The notes under the pieces were generated by a model. That model did not search any database, had not been told where the DNA came from, and worked only from the letters and a program-made list of their open reading frames with translations. Both the position numbers and the translations under genes were made by a program. This document shows, in pieces, positions 12,353 to 29,788 of a stretch of 64,000 bases of DNA. The DNA comes from Doris montereyensis (Eukaryota > Mollusca > Gastropoda > Nudibranchia > Dorididae): NCBI GenBank assembly GCA_037039925.1, contig JAXRKP010000017.1, positions 125,001 through 189,000 on the forward strand, read 5' to 3'. Each line of letters opens with the position of its first letter. Position 1 is the first letter of the stretch.

Positions 12353-12935
12353 TCAGCAGCCAAGAGGTAAAGATAACGATAAAGATGGGATGTGTATTCT
12401 GTTTCCCGCACAAGCGCAGGTTCACCGATTGTGCATCATTAGTATCCCTCCGCAATGCCCATTTCTTTCATTCAAAGTCGTTTTCCACTCCCTAGGGCGC
12501 ACACTGTCAAGGCGGATACTCATTCACACTTGATTTCAAATGAGAAAAGCAAAATGAAGTACCTTTCCTAAGAGTACACCGTTGCCGAAAAAACATCTGG
12601 GCCAGTCATGCTACTTTTTAATTTTCTCTATAATATGTTATAACGAAGGATTTTATGTAGACCTACAAAAATCAGGCGTATTAATTGCTTTGTTTGAGTT
12701 GTTTTTGTTTGGGTTTGTTTTGTTGGGGGGGGGGGTGGGGGGAGAGATTTCTTGTCATAATTAGTGGTCGTTTTGTTTTGGGTTGTTTTTCATTTTGTTT
12801 TGTTTTATTTTATTTTATTGTATTTTGTCTTAAAATGTGCTTTTTGGTCTTCTTTTATAAAAGTGCATGAATAAGGACATGGAATAAATTTTAATTCCCA
12901 TGTGGATAAAGATGAGACAGATATCAACATAAAGC
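12353..12935. other. Intergenic with G-run
   Basis: Unique sequence with a G-rich run at about 12,725-12,742 followed by T-rich TTTTG repeats. No gene seen. Confidence 0.5.
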
Positions 12936-12944
12936 GAAACTTAA

Positions 12945-13025
12945 GGTACCAGACATTCGAACCCGCATACTCCGCGTCGGTACCCATCACCTCCATCATG
13001 CAAAGAGAGCGCACTACGGATTTGT
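12945..13025 (-). repeat. Possible tRNA-derived SINE remnant
   Basis: The minus strand contains AGTGCGCTCTCTTTGCATG, resembling the D-arm/anticodon part of a tRNA-Ala(TGC), and further on GGGTTCGAATG, a pol III B-box-like motif. The spacing is too long for an intact tRNA, so a SINE head or decayed tRNA pseudogene is the more likely reading. Confidence 0.35.
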
Positions 13026-14235
13026 AATGTACGAGGATCCATTTCATATAGTAAGTTTCCCATGTCCATAGAATGTGTGTTGCTATAGCTACATATATGA
13101 AATTTGGCATACATGTATATCAACCTTTTAAAGATTTCCTCGTGAAAGTATTTTCACCGAAATACTGAAGAGCCATCGAATGACACAGCACATTGTGATG
13201 CAATTTAAGACACAAAGGCCGGCAAGACAGAGATTTAGGATCAAAAGTCAGATTCTTGATAGATTTTCTTCATAGATTCCAACGACAGCAAAAAACAGAT
13301 TTTTAGGTAGAATCATAACTGGATATGAATTCTGGGTTTACTCTTGGGATCTTGAGACACAGAGACAGTCATCCAAGTGGGAGCAAACGACGCGATGATT
13401 TGTGTTCAGAGAAAACACGGTCACACACAAGCCATCACTGAAGGGTGTAATTTTACCTATGGCCTGTCCCAACACATGCTTCACACTAACACAGTACTAC
13501 AAAAATGGCCCTACAAGAAAAGTTGAGACTAGCTATCTAGCAAAAAAAAAAGTGCCATGGGTCTGCTAGAACCGGGAGTTGTGTTTCCCACAACACAACA
13601 ATGCTCTCGCCCCACAAAGCCTGGAGAGTGACGGAAACGCTCGGACAGTTACACCTGGGTAACGTTGGAGAGCATCCACGGCTCTTCAACCCGATCTGGC
13701 TCCCTGTGACTTCCATCTTCTTCCCCAAGATGAAGGAACATTTTTGTGGGCAAAATATTTGAATCAGGAGAAAGCATTACAACTTGCCCACAAAAGAGGC
13801 GATCGGGTACCTGTATAAAGTCATTAACCGTCACAGCATCTGACGGTTGGATACAGCAATACATACAAAAGTGCATTGATATAATGGCGGTGGTTGCGTT
13901 GAATAGAGCATAGGATAAAGGAAGGTTGCGCCAAATTTCATACCATTTGTTCAAATGGTTTTCATTTTTATGAATGTGGGGAAACTTATGAAATTGACAT
14001 CGTAACTACGCCCCGTCCTAAAATTGTGTGTGGTGCTTTGATTGGTTGATTTTGATTTACCCACATCCAACAACAAAGGTGATCTTGGAATTATTTTTAG
14101 GATTTTTAATTTTTGCCCCCGACTGCCCTGTAAACAACCAAGGGGATATTGTAACGTGGCACAGGTGTTGTTGTGATCTGCACATGGGACCTCCTTTTTT
14201 ATCGTGCGTTCCCGATGCGCCTAGTTGTCGATCCA
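13026..14235. other. Intergenic, nothing recognised
   Basis: About 1.2 kb of complex sequence. Short ORFs on both strands have no recognisable domain and no supporting splice sites. Confidence 0.45.
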
Positions 14236-14249
14236 CCTACCTGGACCGT

Positions 14250-14285
14250 GGGGGGGGGGGGGGGGGGGGGGGGGGGGGAGGGGGG
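14250..14285. repeat. Poly-G run (about 35 bp)
   Basis: About 30 consecutive G, then AGGGGGG. The plus-strand poly-Gly ORF is an artefact. Runs of this length can form G-quadruplexes and are prone to length error. Confidence 0.9.
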
Positions 14286-14324
14286 ATAGAATTTTGCTCG
14301 AAAAAACTCGAGAATTTTTTTCAA

Positions 14325-14400
14325 CAGTTGACGGGGCTCGAACCCCACACCTTGCCTCTGGTCTACCCGAGTCCCCCGTGTGTGGTGCCCAAAGTCTCTT
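14325..14400 (-). repeat. Possible tRNA-like (pol III) fragment
   Basis: On the minus strand, GGGGTTCGAGCCCC forms a T-arm-like stem-loop with a B-box core, preceded by GACTCGGGTAGACC. No convincing A box at normal distance, so this is at most a SINE or tRNA fragment. Confidence 0.3.
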
Positions 14401-14802
14401 TTTTCTTGTTTGTTCTTGTTCGTCCCGACTGTGCCCCTGACTTATATAATTATGCTCTTGTTTTATTTTATTAAATGTCATCTTTCGTCACCTTCTGACA
14501 TGCCCCCTCGCTGTTTTTCTCTTACGTTTTTATGTCTTTTTTTAAAAAAAGCGGTCTCCATTCTCCGAATATTTAATGAGAGAGCTCGCGTGCCCGTATC
14601 AAGATTTGGCAGTTTAAAAGACCTCATGTAGCTGATGTCCTCGACTGGTGTGGATGAAAAAGTGTAGATACTTTCTATTAAATTAACACAGGAACATTAA
14701 TCCTAGCTATACAGGACTGGTTAAGTTGAGAGATAAGTTCTTGAACCTTTTTCATTTCTTACAGGTATATCAGCTGTATAAACTGTGTGCTAAATTATTT
14801 GA

Positions 14803-14948
14803 AATTATATATATACTATACATATATATATATAAATATAATATATATATATCTATATATTTATATTATATATATATATAGATAAATATATCATATATAT
14901 ATATCTAGATATATATATATATATATATATAGATATATATAGATATAG

Positions 14949-14999
<51 letters not shown>
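14803..14999. repeat. (TA)n with GATATA variants
   Basis: About 200 bases of TA dinucleotides interrupted by TATAGATATA and TAAATATA. Confidence 0.95.
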
Positions 15000-15690
15000 G
15001 CAAACACAGGACATGTGTGGTTAATTCCGTTGTTAAATGTTTTAGACAGAAAGTAAGAAATTAGCTTCGCCAAGAGAAATACATTTATTAATCTACTGCA
15101 TTAGTAAACACGACGAAACAAATAGCACCGGTACCTTTACTTTAATCTGATTTAGTGGATTGATTTCTTGTACATGCCTATGCGTGTGTATGTTGGTACA
15201 TAACATGTCGTTCAATACAAAGAAAGAGTTGATACCCCGCTGCTGTACCGCATGTTTTTCTGTTAATTACGGTTTTCGCTGTTTATTCTTCTCCTTCCCA
15301 ATTATATTTTATCAACGATATTTTAAAAAAATCATAAAACTTTAACGCACGGTTTAATATAGTGTATGTGTGTAGATTATACTTGCATTTGGCATATGTG
15401 TGTGTGTTAATGTATTTATTGTATTAATATGATTATAACCTTGCACTGGCTCTGTGTTTGTGCAATCGTCAAAGTGAACAGCCACATCATGATTTAAATA
15501 CAGAGCAAAAAGATATCTTACATTTTAAAATGCACATTTGATATAAATGGTATAACCATAGACTGACTAATTCTTTCAAAGTTGCGAAGAAGTTTGAAAT
15601 GTTTACCAGAGGGATATAACGTATTTATTCTGTCAAAACCCCGCTGAGATTTCAGGAGTTATATGCGTGTTTAAAAAAAAGAAAAAAGAA
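15000..15690. other. Intergenic, nothing recognised
   Basis: AT-rich unique sequence upstream of the CRIP1-like exon. No exon or element recognised. Confidence 0.45.
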
Positions 15691-15860
15691 GAAAAGAGAA
15701 AAGAGTTTAACCTCACTCCTCCCTACTCCCCGCCTCCTCTACATAACCTACTGGTACAGTCTGGTTCGCGTGTAAAGGGTCGGTGACACGCGGAGCAAGT
15801 GCTTTTATATTTAGGCCTAGATCTAGATCTAGATCGCTCCTATAGTTTTCGCCTTTCGCT

Positions 15861-15868
15861 TGACGTCA
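15861..15868. promoter_or_regulatory. Perfect CRE palindrome (TGACGTCA)
   Basis: A perfect cAMP-response-element palindrome lies 188 bases upstream of the CRIP1-like start codon, in a stretch with more CG dinucleotides than its surroundings. A role as a CREB/ATF site in this gene's promoter is inference from position. Confidence 0.5.
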
Positions 15869-16055
15869 CGGACACCGGCAGTGAGATACCGTTGACTCTC
15901 CCTAGGTTGACACATTGCAGTGCAAATATTCCACCCACCGGTTTTAGAGTCAGAACCAGTCATAACTGATTGCAACCGTTGCGGAAGTAGGATTGATTCC
16001 CATTCTCTAAATCTGTTTGAAATAATTGACTTTTGTCAGTTTCACATTCTTCAAC

Positions 16056-16095
16056 ATGCCTAAATGTCCTAATTGTAACAAGGAGGTCTACTTCG
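16056..16095 (+). CDS. CRIP1: CRIP1-like LIM protein, first coding exon only
   Basis: The exon encodes MPKCPNCNKEVYF plus the first base of the next codon, followed by a consensus donor GTAAGTAG at 16,096. This is nearly identical to the start of vertebrate cysteine-rich intestinal protein 1 (CRIP1). As I recall the family, an intron in phase 1 after the F codon also fits. It carries the first two zinc-binding cysteines (C-x2-C) of the single LIM domain. The expected second exon (continuing with ERVTSLGKDWH-like sequence) was not found in the window. It may lie beyond the retroelements or outside the window, or this may be an isolated exon. CSRP-family proteins share a similar start but match less well. 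Confidence 0.7.
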
Positions 16096-16099
16096 GTAA

Positions 16100-16590
16100 G
16101 TAGCTCTAGTACAGTATATATAACTGTTTCGTCACGTTATATCTAGATTTAGATCTAGATGTAGTCCAGAATTCAGATTTTCTAGACTGATCTCCTTTTC
16201 ACTATAGATCTTGAGAGCTATACCAGATTATATTCAAATTATATTACAAATTATCAAATGATTTTGTATTGCTTTTGGACAGAGTCGTAGAATCTAAATT
16301 AGTGGATCTATCAGTAGTAGTGGATCTAGATCTAGATATAGTTGTCGTTTTGTATTTATTTTTGTTATTATTGTAGATCTAGATATAGATATGTCTAGAT
16401 CTATTTGTTTTTTGTTTACAGTATGTGTAGTCGTAGTAGTTGCAGTGATAGAGTGTGGTGTAGCAACAGTAGTAAAGTGTTCATAGTCGCAGTGAAGACA
16501 TTAACTCTGTGATATTTTTACATGTTCAAATATTATTTTATTCACTTGTTTTATCTACGAATTCCTATAACAATGTGCAATGTAACAACA
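16100..16590 (+). other. Intron start with AGATCT/CTAGAT-rich sequence
   Basis: Sequence after the CRIP1-like donor is dense in overlapping AGATCT, TCTAGA and CTAGAT words (for example near 16,145, 16,325 and 16,375-16,405), followed by GTAGTAGT stretches. No second LIM exon seen. Confidence 0.5.
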
Positions 16591-16599
16591 TCATTCAAT

Positions 16600-19540
16600 A
16601 CTTAGCGGCCATATTACACGCCCTTTGACCCATGAAAACAACAAACCATGTGTCATCGGCAGCCATTCGAACCTTAATAACAACTCATTGTTCTTGCAAC
16701 TAAACCAGAGAAAGAGGGATCGAAGAGGTGGTGTCAAAGTAAAAGCAAGAAAATAGACATTCCGGCAATTTTTGCCTTCCATTATCACGGGCAATGCAAG
16801 ATCCCTCAACAATAAAATCGACGAACTCCCGCATTGCTCGCCCGTTTCAAGTATCAATATAGAGAGGCAAGCCTTTGTGCTTCACTGAGACTTGGTTTAA
16901 CATTGTTGTTCTTGACAGCAATGTGTCAATTGCAGGCTTCACGTACCGCAGCGACAGAACGGCGAAATCAACAAAACTAGAGATGGCGGAGTGTGTGATT
17001 ACGTAAACACGCAATGGTGCCATAATAACGACACTGAGAGAACGCATTCAATGTGTTCGGCTCATATTGAACTTTTAACATTGAAAATCGTCCCGAAATA
17101 TCTACCAAGAGAGTTCAGTGTGGTCTACCCCAACGTTACATATATACCACCTCAATCAAACACTACAATCGCTGCTGAAGAAATTACGGAACAAATCAAC
17201 AAACAATGTCAATCACCAAACAGTCTTATTTCTACTCATATCACCTGTGATTTCAATGCTTGTTCCTTAGATACCATCCTTCCAAACTTTCACCAACATA
17301 TTACGCATCCGACAACAGGCGAAAAAAACATTGATCTCATTGGAATAGATACAAGAGCAGCCAGCTCCGCCACTAGGAAATTCAGATCATAATATGAGCC
17401 ACCTTATGACTAAATATAGACCACTCATCAAGACAAGAAAAGAAGAAAGGAAGACGAATACAAACATTAGATAACAACGCCTTTGAACGTCTCCAAGATT
17501 GTTTCCATTCTACAAACTGGTCTTTTATTTGAAAATTCTTGTTCTTCGATCCACGAACTTACGGACACTGTTACTGAATACATCAATTTCTGTGTCGATA
17601 ATGTTTCAATATCCAAAAGTTTTTGTAATTTACTCCAAACGATAAGCCTTTGGTGACTAGCAGATTAAGGCCATTTAAAAAAAAAATATTTAGCTTTCAA
17701 AAAGAAAAGACAGATGACACTCTAAGAGAAACAAACAGAGAGCTCAAGGATGAAATATGTAAGTGCAAAAAATGACTTTAAACAAAAATTGAGAAGATTT
17801 TTAATGCACACAATAATTACAACACATGAAAAGAATTAAAACACTTTAGGCTTAAACAGAAAACAAAATGCCATCACAGTTGACAATGAGATTGATTACG
17901 CGAATCAGTTCAATTCGTTCTATGCACGGTTCGAGAAAGATTTTGAAACAGCGAGAAACGAAATCAAAAAGAAAACCTTAAAATTGAAATCGAAAAATGA
18001 CACATCCGAACATGAAATTTTAACATCCACATTGAAAATGTAAGTAACAAATTTTCCAAACTAGCCGTCGAAGAAAAGCATGTGATCCAGATGGACTAAA
18101 AGAGATCGTACTAAAGACATGTCGGTATGAATTGGCACCAATATTTACCACAATCTTTAACATGTACATTCAAATACATACAGTACCAGACGCATGGAAA
18201 CGATCAGAGTTGATTCCCATGCCAAAGAAATCAAACTGGAAAAGCATGAATGATATAAGGGCCAGTAGCCCCTCACTTCCATAACTATGAAATGTCTAGA
18301 AAGAATCATATTAGAAAATTTAAACAAAAGTACATTGTATACCCAAGATCCGTTACAATTTGCTTACAAGGCAAGAAGGGGAGTCGAGGATGATAAATTG
18401 CTTTTTCTGAACAACATTTTACTCTCACATTGACAAGCCAAAAAGATTTTACAGAATACTTTTTATTGATTTTTCATCCGCGTTCAATACGATTCAGCCT
18501 ATATATATTAATCAAAAAACTACTAAAATTACAATATAAATAGAAAATCAAAATCGCAAACTTTTCTTTGGGCAAACTTTCTTTCCAATCGTAGCCAATA
18601 TGTAAGACTAAGTAAATCCAGGTCCGAAGTTATTGTTACCAACACTAGTGCTCCACATGGCTGTGTTATCAACAGTCTTATTCACACTTTACACGATGAT
18701 GATTGTCGATGGTGTCAAATTGATACCGATGGTGTCAAATTGTTAAAGTTTGCCGATGATTCGACAATATAGGGTATCATAGAAAAAGATTACTCAGAAC
18801 TGGAGTACCGGGAACAAATAAATTACTTTACAGATTGGTGTGACACCCACCAATTGACCCTAAATGTAAATAAAACAAAGGAAATAGTGATTGACTTCAG
18901 GCGTAAGAAAGAACATATCAGTCCAAAATGGGAAGAGGTTGAAATGGTTAAGAACTATAAATACCTTGGAATTCATGTAGATCAAGAAGTTAACCTGGGT
19001 AATCATTCTACAGAAGTGTTCAAAAGATCTCGACAACGTTTGCACTTTTTAAGAAAACTTCACAGCCTCAAATTAGACACTAAAATTATATCGCTTTTCT
19101 ATCGATCGATGATTGAGAGTATGCTTACATGGTGCGTGACTGCTTGGGGTGGTAACATTCTTAAACAAAATGAAAAGAGGTTGATCGTATCGTTCGCTTT
19201 GGAATATCTTTATGCAATGAGGATTTGGATAATATTTCTTTCCTTATCAAAATAAAAGATCAATTGATCAAATAGCTTTCACCCAAAATTTTCATTCCAA
19301 TCTGGAAGAATAATCTTGAAGAAAAAAGTTATATAGAGAGAGATATACTGCACCCTTCTGGATTTTATGAGAAAGCTGCAAGATTGCCGTTGTTATTTAC
19401 TACCATCATTATCTCATTATTTACATTTAACCATACCTTCTACATGTATTTCCTATTCCACATGTATGTATCGTATGGATGTTTGTAAGAATAATCTTTA
19501 TTTATGTAAAAAAATGTAATGTGAGTAGAGATGTATGACA
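16600..19540 (+). mobile_element. CR1/L2 (Rex-like) LINE, near full length, dead
   Basis: The plus strand, in shifting frames, shows an apurinic-type endonuclease (LCFTETWFN near 16.88 kb, SIAGFTYRSDRT near 16.94 kb, CDFNACSLDTILP near 17.25 kb). It then shows an RT with FNSFYARFE (17.91 kb), LERII-ENLN (18.3 kb), QFAYKARRGVEDD (18.36 kb), SAPHGCV (18.65 kb) and LLKFADDST (18.74 kb, catalytic FADD). The thumb reads TLNVNKTKEIVIDFRRK followed by KYLGIHVD and the LTWCVTAWGG segment to 19.2 kb. A short 3' UTR-like AT-rich tail follows. Numerous stops and frameshifts show it is inactive. Confidence 0.88.
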
Positions 19541-20026
<486 letters not shown>

Positions 20027-20574
20027 CAGGGAAGAAAGAAAGGGAGAGAGATGCAGGAATATGGGAAACAAGAACGAAAAATAGGATAAGTATAAGACTA
20101 TATCTATTCTCACTGGGTCTAGAAAGAAGAAATGATAGAGAATGAATGAAAGGGAAGTATCAATCAAGGCAAACATTTACACTAAAAGTGCGAAATGTAT
20201 ACAAATTATAAATGTATTGATGCAATAAGGCAACAGAGTAAACGACTTATCTGAAAAACCAATTAGCGCTAGCTGTGGTTTCGAAGCTTCGAAGTTATGA
20301 AGTGTTTTCGCCATAGTGATGAAATAGGTGTATTCCGTGATAGTAAGAAACGGTGCTCAAAGTTGCTTCCGGTAAGTGGTGAACGTAAAAAATGTGTGCA
20401 AACATGCCTTCCTTCGAGTACCATAGATAAGCACACGGGGTGTGAACTGCCAGAGGGACCCAACCATCTATAGTCATCTTCTTTGTCGTACTACTGTCGG
20501 GGCATATTCCTCACTGTTACACTATACTAGTGTTACTTATATCTTCATTGACGCATAGTATGAAGCCTATTCTT

Positions 20575-22530
20575 CTAACACCTCACTTTCATTGAAACCC
20601 TTTCTTGCATTCCTACATAATTACGTTCATATTGCCTTCTCTACCTTACCTTCCGATCTGCAAGATGTATCTCTGTCACTGGCTACAGCTATCCATAAGA
20701 AAAACTGCATCACCTCTCACATTTGCTTTTCTACGATTGCTTACATCATAAGGTCATCCCTAAAGAGTTTCAAACTCGGTTCGTTTCTTCATTTTCCAAT
20801 ATTTCTCTTTCGGATCGCTCTACATTCCAAGCGATTGAAACTAAATGCTCTCTTCTAAGGATGCGAACTACGCTCAGTACGAACGCAAGCAATGCTGCCT
20901 TTAATCTTACCATGCAATCTTCATTACAACGCCTCCGTTCCTTAACCTCCCCGAATCGTCCTCTTTACATCCTTATTCGATACATTATTCATCACACCAA
21001 CTCTGTTTTACATCAATTTATGAAATGCCGTAAATCCAACAAACTCACTCTTCTTCGACCCTCCCCAGAATTAACAGCCATTCGACCTACACCTGTTCAT
21101 GTGACCATTCGTCGATGATCGCATCAACCACTTCTCACATGCACCTCACCTTGACACTTACACTGCCGCTTCCACTGGTCATCCACACCAGCCCTCCGCT
21201 ACTAATCTGGTTGTTGGCGTTCCGCCCAATCTCCCACTCAGTCAACGCGAGCGATCTGTTTTGGAAAAGCCTTACAGCCGTCGTTTGATAGATACCAACT
21301 CCGCTCTATGTTGGAAAACTTCTTTCGTCGATTCCGTCTCCGTTACCACTTCCAAGACACTGACACTGACTTCAATTCCTCCACGGACTCCACACTTTTC
21401 CTTCTATATACACTAAATCCATCTGGACACCCTCGGCAGGTCAATCCACTGCACTTGACCTTTTTATTCAAAAGATTACTCCAAGATTTTGACAAGACCA
21501 CTTTTAAACCTCCATCACTCCAACCTTTCTGCCACCGAAAGACAAGTCTTATTGGATTTACACAACCCCTAGACGTCTCTTCCTCATGGATGTTGTCTCC
21601 CTCTACACATCCATACCCCATTCCATGGGCCTTCAAGCTCTTAAATTCTTCCTCGACCAGCGATCTGACCAGACAATCAACACTACCACCCTTCTCCGTT
21701 TGGCAGAACTCGTGCTAAATCTTAATTTTTTGAATTTAATTACTAGTTTTTCGAGCAAATCAGCAGAGTTGCCATGGGCACTAAGATGGACCTTCATACG
21801 CTTGCCTATTCATGGGTTATCTTGAGCATAGATTATTCCAGGCGTACCCTGGTCCTCTGCCCAACACCTATAAACGGTATATTGATGATGGGTTTAGTAT
21901 CGCGACCATGTCTGCGATTGATTTTGACCGTTTCTTCGATTTTGCAGATAACTTTTGTGAACCTATCAAGTTCACTTTTACCCAGTCTACATCCACTGTT
22001 AACTTCTTAGACATCACCGTTTCTCTCTCCGGGAACATGGGCTTACAACTATCATATTCTACAAAGATACAGATAGTCATAGCTATCTCCACTACACATC
22101 CTCTCATCCACCACCTTGCAAAGATGCAATTCTATACTCTCAATTCCTCCGCCTCAGACGCATCTGTTTTGCCGAGCACCTATTCACAGAGGAAGCGCCT
22201 AAGATGTTTGATTTCTTCCTACGCAGAGGTTACCCTAGGGCCATCATTTGTCAAGCCTTTCAGAGAGCTAAAATTATACCCCGTAAAGACGCCCTCAACA
22301 TCGTAGGAAGAAAAAAGACCAAACGCATACCCCTTATCCTTCCGTACCATCCGCACACACACCGTGTCATTAATATTGTCCGCAAGAACCTGCCTATTCT
22401 ACACGCTAGTGACGAGACTAGACGTGTTTTCCCTTCCTTTCCGTTGATTGCCTTCAAGAGACACACTAGCCTTCATGATATCCTTGTGCACAGTCGCCTC
22501 AATACTGATTGCAGAATTTGAAAGGACGTT
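20575..22530 (+). mobile_element. Penelope-like element RT, dead
   Basis: Plus-strand fragments in three frames line up as one Penelope-type RT. An upstream helical region (CLHHKVIPKEFQTRF, FQAIETKCSLLRMR; 20.74-20.88 kb) is followed by FFRRFRLRYHF (21.32 kb), MDVVSLYTSIPH (21.59 kb), the catalytic block VAMGTK then RYIDDGFSIAT (21.77-21.91 kb), TVNFLDITVSLSGN (22.0 kb) and FFLRRGYPRAII.QAFQRA (22.21-22.27 kb). Downstream are PLILPYHPHTHRVINIVRKN and FKRHTSLHDILVHS. YIDD in place of YADD and the FLDI block are typical of PLEs. No GIY-YIG endonuclease was seen, so the copy is 3'-incomplete or of an endonuclease-lacking type. Confidence 0.85.
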
Positions 22531-22720
22531 CATGACCTTGATGAAAGATCAAAACGAAGCTCTTTTCTTCAGTTTGAATTATTTGATGATGTCGTTGTCG
22601 TAAAGTCCGTATGAAGCGCTCCAAACTCTTAAGTTCTGCTCGTCTTACTTAAGGCCAAAACTTTGCAATTGTTTGGAGTCGATTTCAGATGAAGAAAATA
22701 TAGCTTTGACCCTCAGGTTA

Positions 22721-22825
<105 letters not shown>

Positions 22826-23526
22826 TAAAAGCCGTATTACAATAGAACTTGATTCAACGAAAGCTTGCTCACGGCGGGACTTTTTTGTCTTCACTAGTGA
22901 AGTAGAAAGTAGGGTTTATAATACAACAGGATAAGGCAGGGAAAATAAAAACAGCTACATAGTTCCGTGTACCCCGTTGCATCCAAATTTATCATAACCA
23001 GCAACAATACAAACATAAACACCCCCCCCCCCCCCCATCACCACCAAACAAAAAAGGGTGTAGGTCGAGAGAGTGGGAAATAAACCACGATCAGTGGACC
23101 ATGATTCGCCTTAAGCAGAAAATGTGAAGGCATCGACTGAACAGTCGTGTTCGAAATGTGTATCGCAGAGATGGACTGTAGTGAATAATATAAACAGGAA
23201 ATCCCGCCCCATGTAATATGACTTTATTGTTTTAAGACAGTTGTCAGTCGAAAACAATGAAACTTGTTTTATTTGAATTTGTACAGTTGTTTTATTCTTG
23301 TTGACGTAACAATATAACACCGCCATCCTACACACAAACACACACACACACGCACACACACACACACACACACACACGAACACATTGATGACTTGCACTG
23401 CTTCTAAAATATTTGAAATAAAACGTTAAATAGAAATAAACAAGTTAATTGCATCACAATTGGTGCTTTGCTCAGGCGCATAGCAAGGCACAGACAGGTG
23501 TCCTTTGATAACTTGTTATGATAAGA
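22826..23526. other. Intergenic with C-run and (CA)n
   Basis: A poly-C run at about 23,023-23,037 and a CA microsatellite at about 23,336-23,378. No gene seen. This interval is the 3' flank of the MADF-BESS gene, and a polyadenylation signal was not assigned. Confidence 0.5.
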
Positions 23527-28261
<4,735 letters not shown>

Positions 28262-28385
28262 TTTTCGTGATAAAACATGAATCGACTGGAAACTGTGTCG
28301 AAATGCTCTGTTTACAAACTTCAAACGTATGTGCACAGACTAATACTACTACATGTACCACTACTAGACTAAAAAAAAAACACAG

Positions 28386-28730
28386 GCCCAGCTCACACAC
28401 ATAATGTGTTTAGGACGACACGCGAAACGCCGACACGCCAAACGCCTCGCACCATAAATCCGATGTTCAAACAGAGAAAAGGCTTCGCTGATACACACCA
28501 GGAAGCACGCTTTTCTGTGCAAAGAAGTAGCGATACGCCAGAAACGAGAAACGCGCGAGGCGACGGGAGGAGGAAAAGTTCACTTTTCGTTTGGCGTGTC
28601 GTAGTCAAGACAAGAATGTAACTAGAACTCGTGTAGCCTAGATTCAGTGAACAGTGAAACATTTTTCTCGGTGAGAGACGTTTGGCACGTCGGTGTTTCG
28701 CGTGTCTTTCTATGTGAGCCAGGCATGATG
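28386..28730. mobile_element. Foldback/MITE-like element with nested inverted repeats
   Basis: The left end has GCTCACA followed by GACACGCGAAACGCCGACAC (28,414 onward). The right end, read on the other strand, has GGCTCACA then GACACGCGAAACACCGAC. Inside, CGACACGCCAAACG at about 28,430 is perfectly inverted as CGTTTGGCGTGTCG at about 28,589, and GCCTCGC/GCGAGGC pair within that. No transposase is encoded, and target-site duplications could not be fixed. It lies about 125 bases upstream of the MADF-BESS start codon, so it may sit in or near that promoter. Confidence 0.65.
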
Positions 28731-29725
28731 AATGTCCTGATTCATCATAGTAGATTCAATCATTTTTAAAACTCCATGATTGTATTAAGATTTATGGGGC
28801 ATTTAAAGGTTAAACGACCTAACTAGCATCTAACATGATATGATATGATATGAATAGACAGAGGGAAATTGCATCACTTTTCACTTCTGTAAATAAAATG
28901 CATTCTACTTTTTACATCATATTTGTGACACTTCAAGCCCGCGAATGGTTTGGAGAGGTGCTGATTGAAAACATGACATCAAGAATATTCAAAATTGTGA
29001 AAAGAGATGTAAATAAAATTATAAGTTATCACCGGATGCGACGGTGCAAAACAGATCGTCACCGTGACGTAGCCACATGAAGCCGCACACTGCCACATAC
29101 TATTCATATTATGCTGTCGACACGCTGTGTCACCAGTTCTATCCTACTAATGACAGGGTTGTACATGTACACATATACATGTACTAGATTTCTAGATCTA
29201 GATTCTGATCTTTGCTGCCACTTGCCACTTTTTGAACTCTCACCTCAGATGTATACAACATAATTTGGTTGTGAGACTTTTAAATTCAAGACTTTCTCGA
29301 CCATCGTTTGTATAGTCTAAACTTAGCCAAAAACAATAAGCACGTACAAGTAATAGTTTTTGAAAGTTAGTATTTACACGCCGCACTTGAAAATAAAAAA
29401 TACTATATTGTACAAGCTTGAACGCCAATTTTCTCAGAATGGCAAGGTCTTTCAGTAACATTTCTGATTGCACTACGCGTATTATAGGCGAACATCACTG
29501 TAGATATAAGAAAACAAAGCGAGGATATTAAGCTTACAAGCCCAGAGAGAAAAACGGAAAATCAATGCTTTAGCAATCACATTGTCATTGATACATTGGT
29601 AGAGAGATCTACCGTGTGTGAGATAAGCATGATATCTTTTAGTTTTCATTGTTACTTTATTATCAAGAGCAATGTTAAATATTTAGACAGGTGTTTTCCC
29701 TGGCCAGTTACATGAACCTGGTCAC
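28731..29725. other. Intergenic, nothing recognised
   Basis: Complex sequence with no recognised exon. It includes another TCTAGATCTAGATT word near 29,191. Confidence 0.4.
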
Positions 29726-29727
29726 TA

Positions 29728-29739
29728 TATCATTATTAT

Positions 29740-29788
<49 letters not shown>

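Noticed and set aside
12945..13025. Functional tRNA-Ala gene
   Set aside because: Only the anticodon-loop-like and B-box-like parts fit, and their spacing is wrong for a cloverleaf; kept only as a possible SINE remnant.
14028..14474. 148-residue ORF with poly-Gly
   Set aside because: Crosses a long G-run; no recognisable domain and no supporting splice sites.
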